Assembly (NCBI RefSeq): GCF_937871865.1
Contig: NZ_CALMPD010000009.1
Location: 1 to 57,656, forward strand
Source of the DNA: an uncultured Legionella sp.
GTDB taxonomy: Bacteria > Pseudomonadota > Gammaproteobacteria > Legionellales > Legionellaceae
DNA length: 57,656 nt
Direction: 5' to 3'
Shown here: in pieces, positions 16,016 through 24,601 of the stretch
Layout: each line of letters opens with the position of its first letter
How positions within the stretch are numbered: position 1 is the stretch's first letter
Notes under the pieces: model-generated
Database searches by the model: none
The model's input: the letters and a program-made list of their open reading frames with translations, nothing else
Told to the model about the DNA's origin: nothing
Translations under genes and position numbers: made by a program

Positions 16016-16975
16016 ATGAACAATGATGAAGAACAGTCAACGGTAAAGACCCGTGCTAAAGAAAAATTGCGCCGCGATCTTGGTCCTGTCATTGAGAAAG
16101 CATTAGCCGATCCCAAAACAGTGGAGGTCATGCTCAATGCGGATGGGCGTCTTTGGCAGGAACGGTTAGGCGAAAAAATGCGGTGCATTGGTACCATGTC
16201 AGCAAGTCGCGCTGAATCGGTTATTAAAACCATTGCAGGTTTTCACGGGAAGGAAATTACGCGATTCAAACCAACCTTAGAAGGGGAGTTGCCTCTCGAT
16301 GGTTCACGCTTTGCAGGCCAGCTTCCTCCTGTTGTTCATGCGCCAACCTTTGCCATTCGTAAAAAAGCTCTATCCATCTTTTCGCTGGATGAATACGTTT
16401 TGTCTGGCGTGATGTCAAAAGAGCACTGTGAGGCTATTAAAAAAGCCATTGCAACCCATCGAAACATCCTTGTTATTGGTGGCACAGGCTCCGGTAAAAC
16501 AACTCTGGTCAACGCCATCATCAATGAAATGGTTTTATTCGATCCAACTGAGCGGGTTTTTATTATCGAAGACACCGGTGAAATTCAATGTGCCGCTGAA
16601 AACTGCGTGCAATACCACACAACCCTTGAAGTCACCATGACCATGCTGCTTAAAACAACCTTAAGAATGCGCCCGGACCGAATTTTAGTAGGAGAAGTTC
16701 GAGGCGCTGAAGCCCTGGATTTACTGGATGCCTGGAATACCGGGCATGAAGGAGGGGCGGCCACTCTTCACGCCAATAACCCTGCCGCAGGTTTGACGCG
16801 CTTAAAATCACTCATTACGCGTAATCCTTCCGCACCTGCAGACATTGAACCGCTCATAGGCGAGGCAGTTCATTTGGTAGTCCATATCGCCCGAACTCAG
16901 GATGGTCGTCGCGTGCAAGAACTCTTAGAAGTTTCAGGCTTTAGCGACGGCCACTACATTACCCGAACTTTATAA
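16016..16975 (+). CDS. trbB: TrbB, conjugation ATPase (VirB11 family)
   Basis: This 319-residue hexameric ATPase sits at the cytoplasmic base of the P-type secretion channel and powers pilus assembly and transfer. Walker A GGTGSGKTT is at 155-163. The Asp box FIIEDTGEIQC is near 180, Walker B RILVGEVRGAEA near 225, and the His box TGHEGGAATLHANNP near 245. Length fits TrbB. It opens the trb operon, 139 bp after lvrC. Confidence 0.93.
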   Translation: MNNDEEQSTVKTRAKEKLRRDLGPVIEKALADPKTVEVMLNADGRLWQERLGEKMRCIGTMSASRAESVIKTIAGFHGKEITRFKPTLEGELPLDGSRFAGQLPPVVHAPTFAIRKKALSIFSLDEYVLSGVMSKEHCEAIKKAIATHRNILVIGGTGSGKTTLVNAIINEMVLFDPTERVFIIEDTGEIQCAAENCVQYHTTLEVTMTMLLKTTLRMRPDRILVGEVRGAEALDLLDAWNTGHEGGAATLHANNPAAGLTRLKSLITRNPSAPADIEPLIGEAVHLVVHIARTQDGRRVQELLEVSGFSDGHYITRTL

Positions 16976-16988
16976 GGAGAATTATTTA

Positions 16989-17363
16989 ATGAATAAACAC
17001 GCTCTGTTTTTAAAACCCCAAGTATTCATTGCCTTAGGCTTAATGATGTTGCTCTTACTAGGAACCGAGCCTTCTTTTGCATCAAGCACCAGTGGAGGAG
17101 GGTTGCCTTTTGATAGTTGGCTTACAAAAATCAGTAATTCCATTACAGGACCTTTTGCCTTCTCCGTTTCTATTATAGGTCTTGTTGCCGCAGGTGCTGC
17201 GTTAATTTTTGGTGGCGATATGAATGGCTTCATGCGGTCGTTGATTTTTATCGTGTTGGTCCTTGCTTTCATCATTGCTGCAAAAAACACCCTCTCAGCC
17301 ATTACAGGAAAAGGGGCGCAAATTGGTTCACATTCGGTTCACAGTATAAGGGTTGCATCATGA
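16989..17363 (+). CDS. trbC: TrbC, conjugative pilin precursor (VirB2 family)
   Basis: This 124-residue protein has an N-terminal signal peptide ending near PSFAS, a short mature region, then two hydrophobic segments (SVSIIGLVAAGAALIF and FIVLVLAFIIAAKN) separated by a Gly-Asp loop. This is the layout of VirB2/TrbC pilins, which in IncP plasmids are trimmed by TraF and cyclised. The traF homologue at 28547 is the likely processing enzyme. Its stop overlaps trbD. Confidence 0.88.
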   Translation: MNKHALFLKPQVFIALGLMMLLLLGTEPSFASSTSGGGLPFDSWLTKISNSITGPFAFSVSIIGLVAAGAALIFGGDMNGFMRSLIFIVLVLAFIIAAKNTLSAITGKGAQIGSHSVHSIRVAS

Positions 17364-17671
17364 GCCTGCGTTCCATTCCCATTCGACGTGCTGGAAATCG
17401 TCACAATCTGTTTATGGGTGGCGACCGAGAACTGGTGATGTTCTCGGGCCTACTGGCCGCAATCCTCGTATTTGCTACCCAAGACTGGATTGCGTTGTTT
17501 GTGGGTATTGGGCTGTGGTTTTTATCCCTCTGGATGTTAAGACTTATGGCCAAAGCCGACCCACAACTGCGATTTGTTTATTTACGCCAGCGTCGCTATC
17601 AACCTTATTACCCAGCACGTTCCACTCCATTTCGGGTGAATACTGGGTCCCAGGAGAGGCAATATAAATGA
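17360..17671 (+). CDS. trbD: TrbD, inner-membrane channel protein (VirB3 family)
   Basis: This 103-residue protein has a basic N-terminus, MSLRSIPIRRAGNRHNLFMG, then two close membrane segments (about 30-45 and 48-62), as in VirB3/TrbD. It overlaps trbC upstream and trbE downstream by 4 nt each, so it is translated as part of a coupled chain. It anchors TrbE at the membrane. Confidence 0.88.
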   Translation: MSLRSIPIRRAGNRHNLFMGGDRELVMFSGLLAAILVFATQDWIALFVGIGLWFLSLWMLRLMAKADPQLRFVYLRQRRYQPYYPARSTPFRVNTGSQERQYK

Positions 17672-20205
17672 TTGAATTTATCCTAGTGTTTATTTCGGTA
17701 TTGAGTATTGCGCTTATTTGGATTTTATTTGCAACAGTTCGCAAATCCTCTACTGAACTTCGTCTTAAAAAACATCAGCAAAAAGAGGCGGGGCTTTCTG
17801 ATTTACTCAATTACGCAGCCTTAGTTGATGATGGGGTCATTGTCGGAAAAAACGGGGCATTCATGGCCGCTTGGCTCTACCGTGGTGAGGACAATGCGAG
17901 TGCCACCCATCATCAAAGAGAACTGGTTTCTTTTCGCATCAATCAGGCTCTCAGCGCTCTTGGCAGTGGTTGGATGGTTCATGTGGATGCAGTACGCCGG
18001 GCAGCACCTGGCTACAATGAAGGAACCCAATCTCATTTCCCTGATGCACTATCCGCAGCTGTTGATGAAGAGCGACGTCGCCATTTTGAGCGTTTAGGGA
18101 CGCTTTATGAAGGGTTTTTTATCCTTACCGTGACCTGGTTTCCGCCAAAGCTTGCGCAACGTCAATTTGTGGAGTTGATGTTTGATGACGATGCTGAGAA
18201 ACCCAACCGCCATGCTCAAACCACCCAACTCATCGAGTCGTTTAAACGAGAGTGCCATAACATAGAATCACGTTTGTTTGGTGCAGTGTCTTTAACCCGA
18301 TTGGGTAGCGAAAAAGTTCTGCAAGAAGACGGCAGTGAAGTGATGCACGACAATTTCCTGCGTTGGATTCAATTTTGTGTCACAGGCCTTAATCACCCAG
18401 TTCTTCTGCCTGGTAACCCAATGTATCTTGATGCGGTGATTGGTGGGCAAGAGCTATGGACCGGTGTCATTCCAAAGATAGGGCGACAATTTATTCAATG
18501 CGTTGCCATTGAAGGTTTTCCTTTGGAGTCTCATCCTGGAATTTTAACCACTCTTGCGGAGTTATCGATTGAGTACCGTTGGTCATCACGCTTTATTTTT
18601 ATGGATAACCATGAAGCCGTTGCACACCTTGAGAAGTATCGAAAGAAATGGATGCAAAAAATACGGGGCTTTTTCGATCAGGTATTTAATACGAATAGGG
18701 GGGTCATTGATACAGACGCTATGGACATGGTACAGGATGCTTCAGATGCCATAGCTGAAACCAACAGCGGCATGGTGGCTCAGGGTTATTATACCAGTGT
18801 AGTCGTGTTGATGAGTGAGGACAGAGCAAGCCTTGAGCGCGCCGCACGTCACATTGAAAAAGCGATCAACGCATTAGGATTTAGCGCCCGCACTGAAACG
18901 ATTAATACCATGGATGCCTTCATGGGGACGTTGCCAGGGCATGGCGTTGAAAACGTCCGAAGACCTTTGTTAAACACTATGAATTTGGCTGATTTACTTC
19001 CGACCAGTACCATTTGGACCGGTCAAAATGAAGCACCAAGCCCTTTATTTCCTCCAAGCTCACCCGCTCTTATGCATGGAGTAACCAGTGGTAACTCTCC
19101 ATTTCGCCTCAATTTGCATGTCCGTGATTTGGGTCATTCCATCATGTTTGGACCAACCCGTTCAGGTAAATCAACACATTTAGGTCTCATTGCTTTGCAA
19201 TGGCGCCGTTATTTAGGTTCTCGCATCTATGCATTTGATAAGGGAATGTCAATGTTTCCTGCATGCCTTGGTGCTGGCGGAAATCACTATACGATTGCTG
19301 CAAAAAATGAGCGCCTGGCTTTTGCACCGTTACAGTTTTTAGAAACTAAAGCAGATAGAGCCTGGGCTATGGAGTGGATTAATACCATTTTGGCATTAAA
19401 CGGAGTAACGACAACGCCTGCTCAACGCAATGAAATCGGCTATGCCATCATGAACATGCATCAAAGCCACTCCAAAACCCTATCGGAGTTTTGTCTTACG
19501 ATTCAAGATGAAATCATTCGAGAAGCACTAAAGCAATACACCATTGATGGATTAATGGGGCATTTGTTGGATGCGGAAACCGATGGTCTTGGTCTTTCTG
19601 ATTTTATGACCTTTGAGATTGAGGAGTTGATGAATTTAGGCGAAAAATTTGCGCTTCCTGTATTACTTTATTTGTTTCGTCGTATTGAACAGTCTCTGGA
19701 TGGTCGTCCGACGCTCATTATTCTTGATGAGGCGTGGCTCATGTTAGCTCACCCGGTATTTCGCAATAAAATCGCCGAATGGCTCGACAGCATGGCCAAG
19801 AAAAACTGTTGTGTCCTGATGGCCACCCAACATCTGTCCCATGCGGTCAACTCAGGAATTCTTGAAGTGATTGTGGAATCCACCGCATCCAAAATATTTC
19901 TACCTAATCCTAATGCACGTGCTCAAGAATCCGCTGCAACCTATGCCCAGATGGGACTTAACCCAACTCAAATTGACATTATTGCCAGTGCTGTTCCTAA
20001 ACGAGATTACTACTACGTCAGTGAAAAAGGCCGTCGTTTATACAGTCTGGCACTGGGACCACTGGCACTTTCTTTTGTTGGGGCCACCGATAAGGAGTCC
20101 ATAGCCATGATTCAACAATTAGAAAAAACACACAAGGCCAATTGGGTGCATGAATGGCTACGCACCAAAGGATTGGCTCTTAACGATTATGGGGTGACTG
20201 CATGA
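17668..20205 (+). CDS. trbE: TrbE, conjugation ATPase (VirB4 family)
   Basis: This 845-residue ATPase would energise pilin handling and channel assembly. A membrane segment lies at residues 2-25. The CagE/VirB4 N-terminal domain follows, and the motor domain carries Walker A GPTRSGKST near 495-503 and Walker B LIILDEAW near 683-690. The late segment VLMATQHLSHAVNSG is typical of the family. Length agrees with TrbE of IncP plasmids. Confidence 0.93.
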   Translation: MIEFILVFISVLSIALIWILFATVRKSSTELRLKKHQQKEAGLSDLLNYAALVDDGVIVGKNGAFMAAWLYRGEDNASATHHQRELVSFRINQALSALGSGWMVHVDAVRRAAPGYNEGTQSHFPDALSAAVDEERRRHFERLGTLYEGFFILTVTWFPPKLAQRQFVELMFDDDAEKPNRHAQTTQLIESFKRECHNIESRLFGAVSLTRLGSEKVLQEDGSEVMHDNFLRWIQFCVTGLNHPVLLPGNPMYLDAVIGGQELWTGVIPKIGRQFIQCVAIEGFPLESHPGILTTLAELSIEYRWSSRFIFMDNHEAVAHLEKYRKKWMQKIRGFFDQVFNTNRGVIDTDAMDMVQDASDAIAETNSGMVAQGYYTSVVVLMSEDRASLERAARHIEKAINALGFSARTETINTMDAFMGTLPGHGVENVRRPLLNTMNLADLLPTSTIWTGQNEAPSPLFPPSSPALMHGVTSGNSPFRLNLHVRDLGHSIMFGPTRSGKSTHLGLIALQWRRYLGSRIYAFDKGMSMFPACLGAGGNHYTIAAKNERLAFAPLQFLETKADRAWAMEWINTILALNGVTTTPAQRNEIGYAIMNMHQSHSKTLSEFCLTIQDEIIREALKQYTIDGLMGHLLDAETDGLGLSDFMTFEIEELMNLGEKFALPVLLYLFRRIEQSLDGRPTLIILDEAWLMLAHPVFRNKIAEWLDSMAKKNCCVLMATQHLSHAVNSGILEVIVESTASKIFLPNPNARAQESAATYAQMGLNPTQIDIIASAVPKRDYYYVSEKGRRLYSLALGPLALSFVGATDKESIAMIQQLEKTHKANWVHEWLRTKGLALNDYGVTA

Positions 20206-20933
20206 ATATGCTCAAAAAAATAAGCTTTAATGGATTCAACAAACAGTCTAAAAACTTAATGCAATCGAATGATAATCCCTACTTAAATGCCAGGCGAACC
20301 TGGAATGGGCATGTAGCAGGAGTGATGTCTGCCCTTCAAGTATGGCAGGTGGTAGGCATTACTTCACTCATGATTAGCCTTGCATCCGTGGGTGGCATGA
20401 TTTACATCGGCAACCAATCAAAATTCATTCCTTTAGTGTTTCAACAAGATTCTTCGGGCAATACCGTTTCAATCACCCGTGCTGACCGCATACCTGATGC
20501 AAAAACCGATGATTACCGCACCACCGTAGCTCAGTTTATTGAACACATTCGCCTGGTCACTGCAGATGCGGATTTACAACGAAAAGCGGTGTTGCAAACG
20601 TATGCTTTTTTAAATGCACAAGACCCTGCAACGTTAAAAGCCAATGAATACTTAAACGCCAACAAAGAGGTGAATCCTTTTAATCGTGCAGCCAATGAAA
20701 CCGTCAGTATTGAGATCCGCTCTGTATTACAGCAATCAAAAGAATCATGGCAAGTGGATTGGTTAGAAACAGTAAGAAGCCGTGATGGCTCACAAAAGAC
20801 AAAACCTACTTTAATGCGGGCAATCGTCTCTATTTATCAAAACGAACCCACCAGCCAAACCACGGACATTGAGGCGCTGCGTAACCCGCATTTTCTCTAT
20901 ATTCGTGATTTTAACTGGTCTAAACAAATTTAA
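20202..20933 (+). CDS. trbF: TrbF, channel protein (VirB8 family)
   Basis: This 243-residue protein has a short cytoplasmic N-terminus with NDNPYLNARRTWN, one membrane anchor (about 50-70, VVGITSLMISLASVGGMIYIG) and a periplasmic VirB8-like domain. It should bridge the inner-membrane complex and the core complex. It overlaps trbE by ATGA and is followed 14 bp later by trbG. Confidence 0.9.
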   Translation: MNMLKKISFNGFNKQSKNLMQSNDNPYLNARRTWNGHVAGVMSALQVWQVVGITSLMISLASVGGMIYIGNQSKFIPLVFQQDSSGNTVSITRADRIPDAKTDDYRTTVAQFIEHIRLVTADADLQRKAVLQTYAFLNAQDPATLKANEYLNANKEVNPFNRAANETVSIEIRSVLQQSKESWQVDWLETVRSRDGSQKTKPTLMRAIVSIYQNEPTSQTTDIEALRNPHFLYIRDFNWSKQI

Positions 20934-20947
20934 CTTAAGGTGATCTC

Positions 20948-21826
20948 ATGAAGAAACAACTGCTTTTTGCATTAATGTGTGTCCCTGTTGTGGCACTTGC
21001 TGGCGCTTCCGAGGATATAGCCGATCGCTATTTTTCTAAAAAAGTGGTTCAGCTCACCCCACAGGAACAATCAGCCCTTTCCATTGGTAAAAAATGGCAA
21101 ACTGGAATGGCGACTAGCAAACCAGTTACGGCTCGAGATGGGTCCATTGCTTTTGTTTATGGCTCAGGCCAGACCCAAATCTTATGTGCCGTACTGCAAG
21201 TCTGTGACGTAGCTCTACAGCCTGGTGAGCAGGTGAATAACCTCAATGTGGGCGATCCACGCTTTCTTGTGGAGCCTGCAATCACCGGAATTGGTCCTGC
21301 CCAACGATTGCATTTGCTGATTAAAGCGCTTGATGTGGGTCTTGATACGTCTTTAGTAGTCACCACCGACAGAAGAACCTATCACTTACGTCTTCGCTCT
21401 TCTCGCAAACAATTTATGCCTTATGTGTCCTTTATTTACCCGGAAGATGCCCAAGCCAAATGGGATGCCATTCGGGTGAAAGAAACCATTGAGCGTCATA
21501 ACAACACGATACCCCTTACCGGCGAATACCTAGGTAATTTGAATTTTAACTATTGCATCACAGGTAACACCCGCTGGAAACCCACTCGGGTATTTAATGA
21601 TGGGGTCAAAACCATCATTGAAATGCCTCAAGCGATGCAACAAACACAAGCGCCCACCTTGCTGGTTTTGCGCCATGGGGGATTATTTAAAAAAGCTGAA
21701 ACGGTGATGGTTAATTATCGGGTACAAAACAATCGGTTTATTGTAGACACCGTTTTTGATAAAGCCATTTTGATTGCCGGTGTTGGCCGAAACCAAGAAA
21801 AAATCACTATCACCAGGAGAAAATAA
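20948..21826 (+). CDS. trbG: TrbG, core-complex protein (VirB9 family)
   Basis: This 292-residue secreted protein has a signal peptide ending near VVALAGAS. The N-terminal beta domain contains DGSIAFVYGSGQTQILCAVLQVCDV, and the C-terminal VirB9-like domain contains TDRRTYHLRLRSS and NYCITGNTRWKPTRVFNDG. It forms the outer-membrane-side ring with TrbI and the TrbH lipoprotein. Its TAA shares a base with the next ATG. Confidence 0.92.
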   Translation: MKKQLLFALMCVPVVALAGASEDIADRYFSKKVVQLTPQEQSALSIGKKWQTGMATSKPVTARDGSIAFVYGSGQTQILCAVLQVCDVALQPGEQVNNLNVGDPRFLVEPAITGIGPAQRLHLLIKALDVGLDTSLVVTTDRRTYHLRLRSSRKQFMPYVSFIYPEDAQAKWDAIRVKETIERHNNTIPLTGEYLGNLNFNYCITGNTRWKPTRVFNDGVKTIIEMPQAMQQTQAPTLLVLRHGGLFKKAETVMVNYRVQNNRFIVDTVFDKAILIAGVGRNQEKITITRRK

Positions 21827-22260
21827 TGAGACTCAAACTACCCTTTATCCTGCTGCTTACTTTTAATCTTTTAGGATGTGCCACAGTCCAACAAGGGAGC
21901 TTTACACCAACTCCAGTGACCCTAAATAAAGCAATAACCAAAGATTGCATCAATCGTCTGGTAGCTCTTTATCCTCCGGCTCGAACCCGGTTTCAGTTCA
22001 AACAGTCCGTTAAAGACTCTTTTGGTGTGTCGCTTATTGAAGGCTTACGACAAAAAGGCTACAGCATCAATGAATCATCAAGTCATGGAGCAAGCTCTCA
22101 AGGATCACAAAATGTGGCTTTGTACTACGTAGTCGATGAGCCCATCAAAGGAACCTTATATCGAGTCACCCTCATAGTGGGGCAACAGTCTCTTAGCCGC
22201 GCTTATAAAATTAAAAACGGCACATTGACCCCTTTAGGGTTTTGGGTTCGAAAGGAGTAA
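21826..22260 (+). CDS. trbH: TrbH, outer-membrane lipoprotein (VirB7-like role)
   Basis: This 144-residue lipoprotein has the lipobox LLGC at residues 15-18 after a hydrophobic signal. It ends with KNGTLTPLGFWVRKE, as TrbH proteins do. It should be lipidated on that Cys and stabilise TrbG in the outer membrane. It sits tightly between trbG and trbI. Confidence 0.85.
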   Translation: MRLKLPFILLLTFNLLGCATVQQGSFTPTPVTLNKAITKDCINRLVALYPPARTRFQFKQSVKDSFGVSLIEGLRQKGYSINESSSHGASSQGSQNVALYYVVDEPIKGTLYRVTLIVGQQSLSRAYKIKNGTLTPLGFWVRKE

Positions 22261-22265
22261 ACACC

Positions 22266-23618
22266 ATGAAAAAAAATGATGATCTGATGTTACCTAATGC
22301 ATCCCCTGGAACTTTAAACCAAAACGGGGTACGTCGAGTCAATAATCTTCCTCTAATCCTTGTTATCGCAGCTTTTGCGCTGTTTGTACTCATCATTGCC
22401 TTCGTCGCCATGAAGCGCGCCAATCAACAACACCCAACAAAGCAAGATCCCATTCCTGTAGAGCGCCATATGGATTCTTCATTAATGGCAGCTGAGATTG
22501 TAGCAGGGCGTGCAGGAGGCATTATTATGCCCGCCAAACCGATTGAGAAGGTGAATACCAGCCTGGCACTGCCTGTGGCCTTAGTCGATAATCCAGATAA
22601 CCCACCCGTTATCCGTAATAAACCTCCTATTTTACGTCCAAAAACGATACGTTCTGGTGAGCTGACCTCACCCGATCTCGATCGCATCAAGATGGCAAAG
22701 ATGGAACAATTTGAGGATGCGGTAAAAGCAAAAATGAGCATCCCACTTCCCGATCAACTGAGCACTGCATCAACGTTCAAAACGCAACATGCAGGGGATG
22801 ATGCCCAGTCAAAACTGGCAGCCCTTAAACGTCAAATGGAACTTCTTAATTCAGGAGATCCTACTGCTTCATATCAAGCACGATTACAGCAAATACGCGC
22901 TGCTATGGGAGGCCATGAGGGGGATGCGGGGATGCATCTGATTCAAAACCCATCGCAAAATTCAGGCGATCTTTCCGACCGATGGGAGCTTCACTCTACA
23001 GTGGAGGCACCGAGTACACCTTTTGTTTTGAGAGCAGGGGCTGTGATTCCCGGAATAATGATTAGTGGTGTCAAACCTGATTTACCGGGGCAAATCATTG
23101 GTCAAGTCTCGCAAAATGTCTATGACACTGCCACTGGTAAATACTTATTGTTCCCGCAAGGAACACGCCTCATAGGGATGTATTCAAATGAAGTGTCCTA
23201 TGGGCAAAGCTCCGTGTTGATTGCCTGGCAGCGCTTGATTTTTCCTGATGGCAAAGCATTAGATATAGGTTCCATGCCGGGTGGCGATAGCGCAGGTTAT
23301 GCAGGATTTCATGACCAGGTAAATAACCATTACGTGCGTTTGTTTGGCTCGGCTTTACTCATGTCAGGTGTTGTTGCTGGCATCACCTACAGCCAAAACC
23401 CAACACAGACGGGGGCATTTGGCCAACCCGCTCAACCCACTGCAGGCTCTGTGATGAGTGCCGCATTAGGCCAGGAATTAGGGCAGGTTACATCCCAAAT
23501 GATCGCGAAAAACTTAAATATAGCGCCAAGCCTTAAGATTCGTCCAGGCTATGAATTTAATGTCATCGTGGTCAAAGACATGACCTTCACCAAACCTTAT
23601 CAATCATTTGATTATTAG
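22266..23618 (+). CDS. trbI: TrbI, core-complex protein (VirB10 family)
   Basis: This 450-residue protein starts at ATG 22266, chosen over an upstream TTG at 22242 because AAGGAG lies at 22252-22257. A membrane anchor (about 28-50) is followed by a Pro-rich periplasmic linker and a TrbI/VirB10 domain: VLRAGAVIPGIMISGVKPDLPGQ, then LLFPQGTRLIGMYSN, ending GYEFNVIVVKDMTF. It spans both membranes and passes energy from the ATPases to the outer pore. Confidence 0.93.
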   Translation: MKKNDDLMLPNASPGTLNQNGVRRVNNLPLILVIAAFALFVLIIAFVAMKRANQQHPTKQDPIPVERHMDSSLMAAEIVAGRAGGIIMPAKPIEKVNTSLALPVALVDNPDNPPVIRNKPPILRPKTIRSGELTSPDLDRIKMAKMEQFEDAVKAKMSIPLPDQLSTASTFKTQHAGDDAQSKLAALKRQMELLNSGDPTASYQARLQQIRAAMGGHEGDAGMHLIQNPSQNSGDLSDRWELHSTVEAPSTPFVLRAGAVIPGIMISGVKPDLPGQIIGQVSQNVYDTATGKYLLFPQGTRLIGMYSNEVSYGQSSVLIAWQRLIFPDGKALDIGSMPGGDSAGYAGFHDQVNNHYVRLFGSALLMSGVVAGITYSQNPTQTGAFGQPAQPTAGSVMSAALGQELGQVTSQMIAKNLNIAPSLKIRPGYEFNVIVVKDMTFTKPYQSFDY

Positions 23619-23636
23619 CATTAAGGAGATAGCACC

Positions 23637-24377
23637 ATGTTGATTCAAAAAATACTCTCTTTAACGGTTAGGACATCAGTTACCGCGATCATCCTGGTTC
23701 AAGCGGTCTATGCGAATTTACCAGTCATTGATTTTACTAATTTACTTGAAAGCGTGACTCAGACATCACAACAACTTCAACAATATAAAACGCAATTAAG
23801 CCAATATGAAAACATGTTAGAAAATACTAAAAATCTGGATAAATTCACCTGGGATGAAGCCACCAACACCATGGATAACCTAGTCAACTCCATAGATACG
23901 CTGAACTATTACAAACAGCAAGCAGGCGGCATGAATGAATATTTATCCCGATACCAGGACGAGAACCATTACCGAAACATGCCTTGTTTTAATGGAGAAC
24001 AATGCAGTGAAGCAGAGCTTAATGCGTTACTGCAACAAGAAGCAAATGCCTCAGAAGCTCAAAAACGAGCCAATGACGCCATGTTACGGGGCATTGAACA
24101 ACAAGAAGTAGCCATGAAATCTGATGCACGTCAATTGACTCGTTTACAAGAACAAGCACAAGGTGCCCCAGGGCAAATGGCAGCCCTTCAAGCGGCAAAC
24201 CAATTGGCGAGCGCTGAAACCAACCAACTACTGCAAATTAGAGGATTAATGGTGGCAGCACAAAATGCAGAAGCGACACGCCTTGCGGCCATCGCAGATA
24301 AAGAAGCGATGCAGGCTGCAGGAGATGAGCGCTTCCGCCAAGGGAGTTTTAAAAAAAGTTCAGGAAAAACCTGGTAA
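23637..24377 (+). CDS. trbJ: TrbJ, secreted channel/pilus protein (VirB5-like)
   Basis: This 246-residue protein has an N-terminal signal (to about residue 26) and a long helical region rich in Gln and Ala, with TSQQLQQYKTQLSQYENML, as TrbJ/VirB5 proteins show. The C-terminus FRQGSFKKSSGKTW is nearly repeated at the end of the next gene. It should act at the pilus tip or in the periplasm. Confidence 0.88.
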   Translation: MLIQKILSLTVRTSVTAIILVQAVYANLPVIDFTNLLESVTQTSQQLQQYKTQLSQYENMLENTKNLDKFTWDEATNTMDNLVNSIDTLNYYKQQAGGMNEYLSRYQDENHYRNMPCFNGEQCSEAELNALLQQEANASEAQKRANDAMLRGIEQQEVAMKSDARQLTRLQEQAQGAPGQMAALQAANQLASAETNQLLQIRGLMVAAQNAEATRLAAIADKEAMQAAGDERFRQGSFKKSSGKTW

Positions 24378-24597
24378 TTCACTGACATTCAAAAGGAGCA
24401 CAAACATGAATCAATCACACTTAATGGCGTTGTTACTGGTAGGACTACTCACAAGCTGCGACCAACCACCAAAACCTGCAACCGAACTAACGTGCAAGGA
24501 CTCTCCAACAGGGCGTTCTAAAGCCGAGCAAACCCTAATAGCAGATGCGTGTTTTCGCCAGGGGAGTTTTAAAAAAAGTTCTGGGATGGAGTGGTAA
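24333..24597 (+). repeat. duplicated tail sequence ending trbJ and trbK
   Basis: TTCCGCCAAGGGAGTTTTAA at 24333 onward and TTTCGCCAGGGGAGTTTTAA at 24553 onward begin imperfect 44-bp direct repeats. Each ends at its own stop codon (24377 and 24597). The encoded tails are FRQGSFKKSSGKTW and FRQGSFKKSSGMEW. Confidence 0.8.
24406..24597 (+). CDS. trbK: TrbK, entry-exclusion lipoprotein
   Basis: This 63-residue protein starts at ATG 24406, after AAAAGGAGCA. The signal MNQSHLMALLLVGLLTSC ends in a lipobox Cys18. The mature part keeps two more Cys residues. In IncP plasmids TrbK sits between trbJ and trbL and blocks entry of a second related plasmid. Position, size and lipobox all fit. Its C-terminal 14 residues copy the TrbJ tail, which is unusual. 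Confidence 0.8.
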   Translation: MNQSHLMALLLVGLLTSCDQPPKPATELTCKDSPTGRSKAEQTLIADACFRQGSFKKSSGMEW

Positions 24598-24601
24598 GAG
24601 C

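Noticed and set aside
22242-22265. TTG start for trbI at 22242
   Set aside because: It overlaps the end of trbH and lacks a ribosome site, whereas ATG 22266 follows AAGGAG.
24265-24597. Longer start for trbK at 24265
   Set aside because: The longer frame overlaps trbJ out of frame; ATG 24406 has a clear ribosome site and gives a proper lipoprotein signal.
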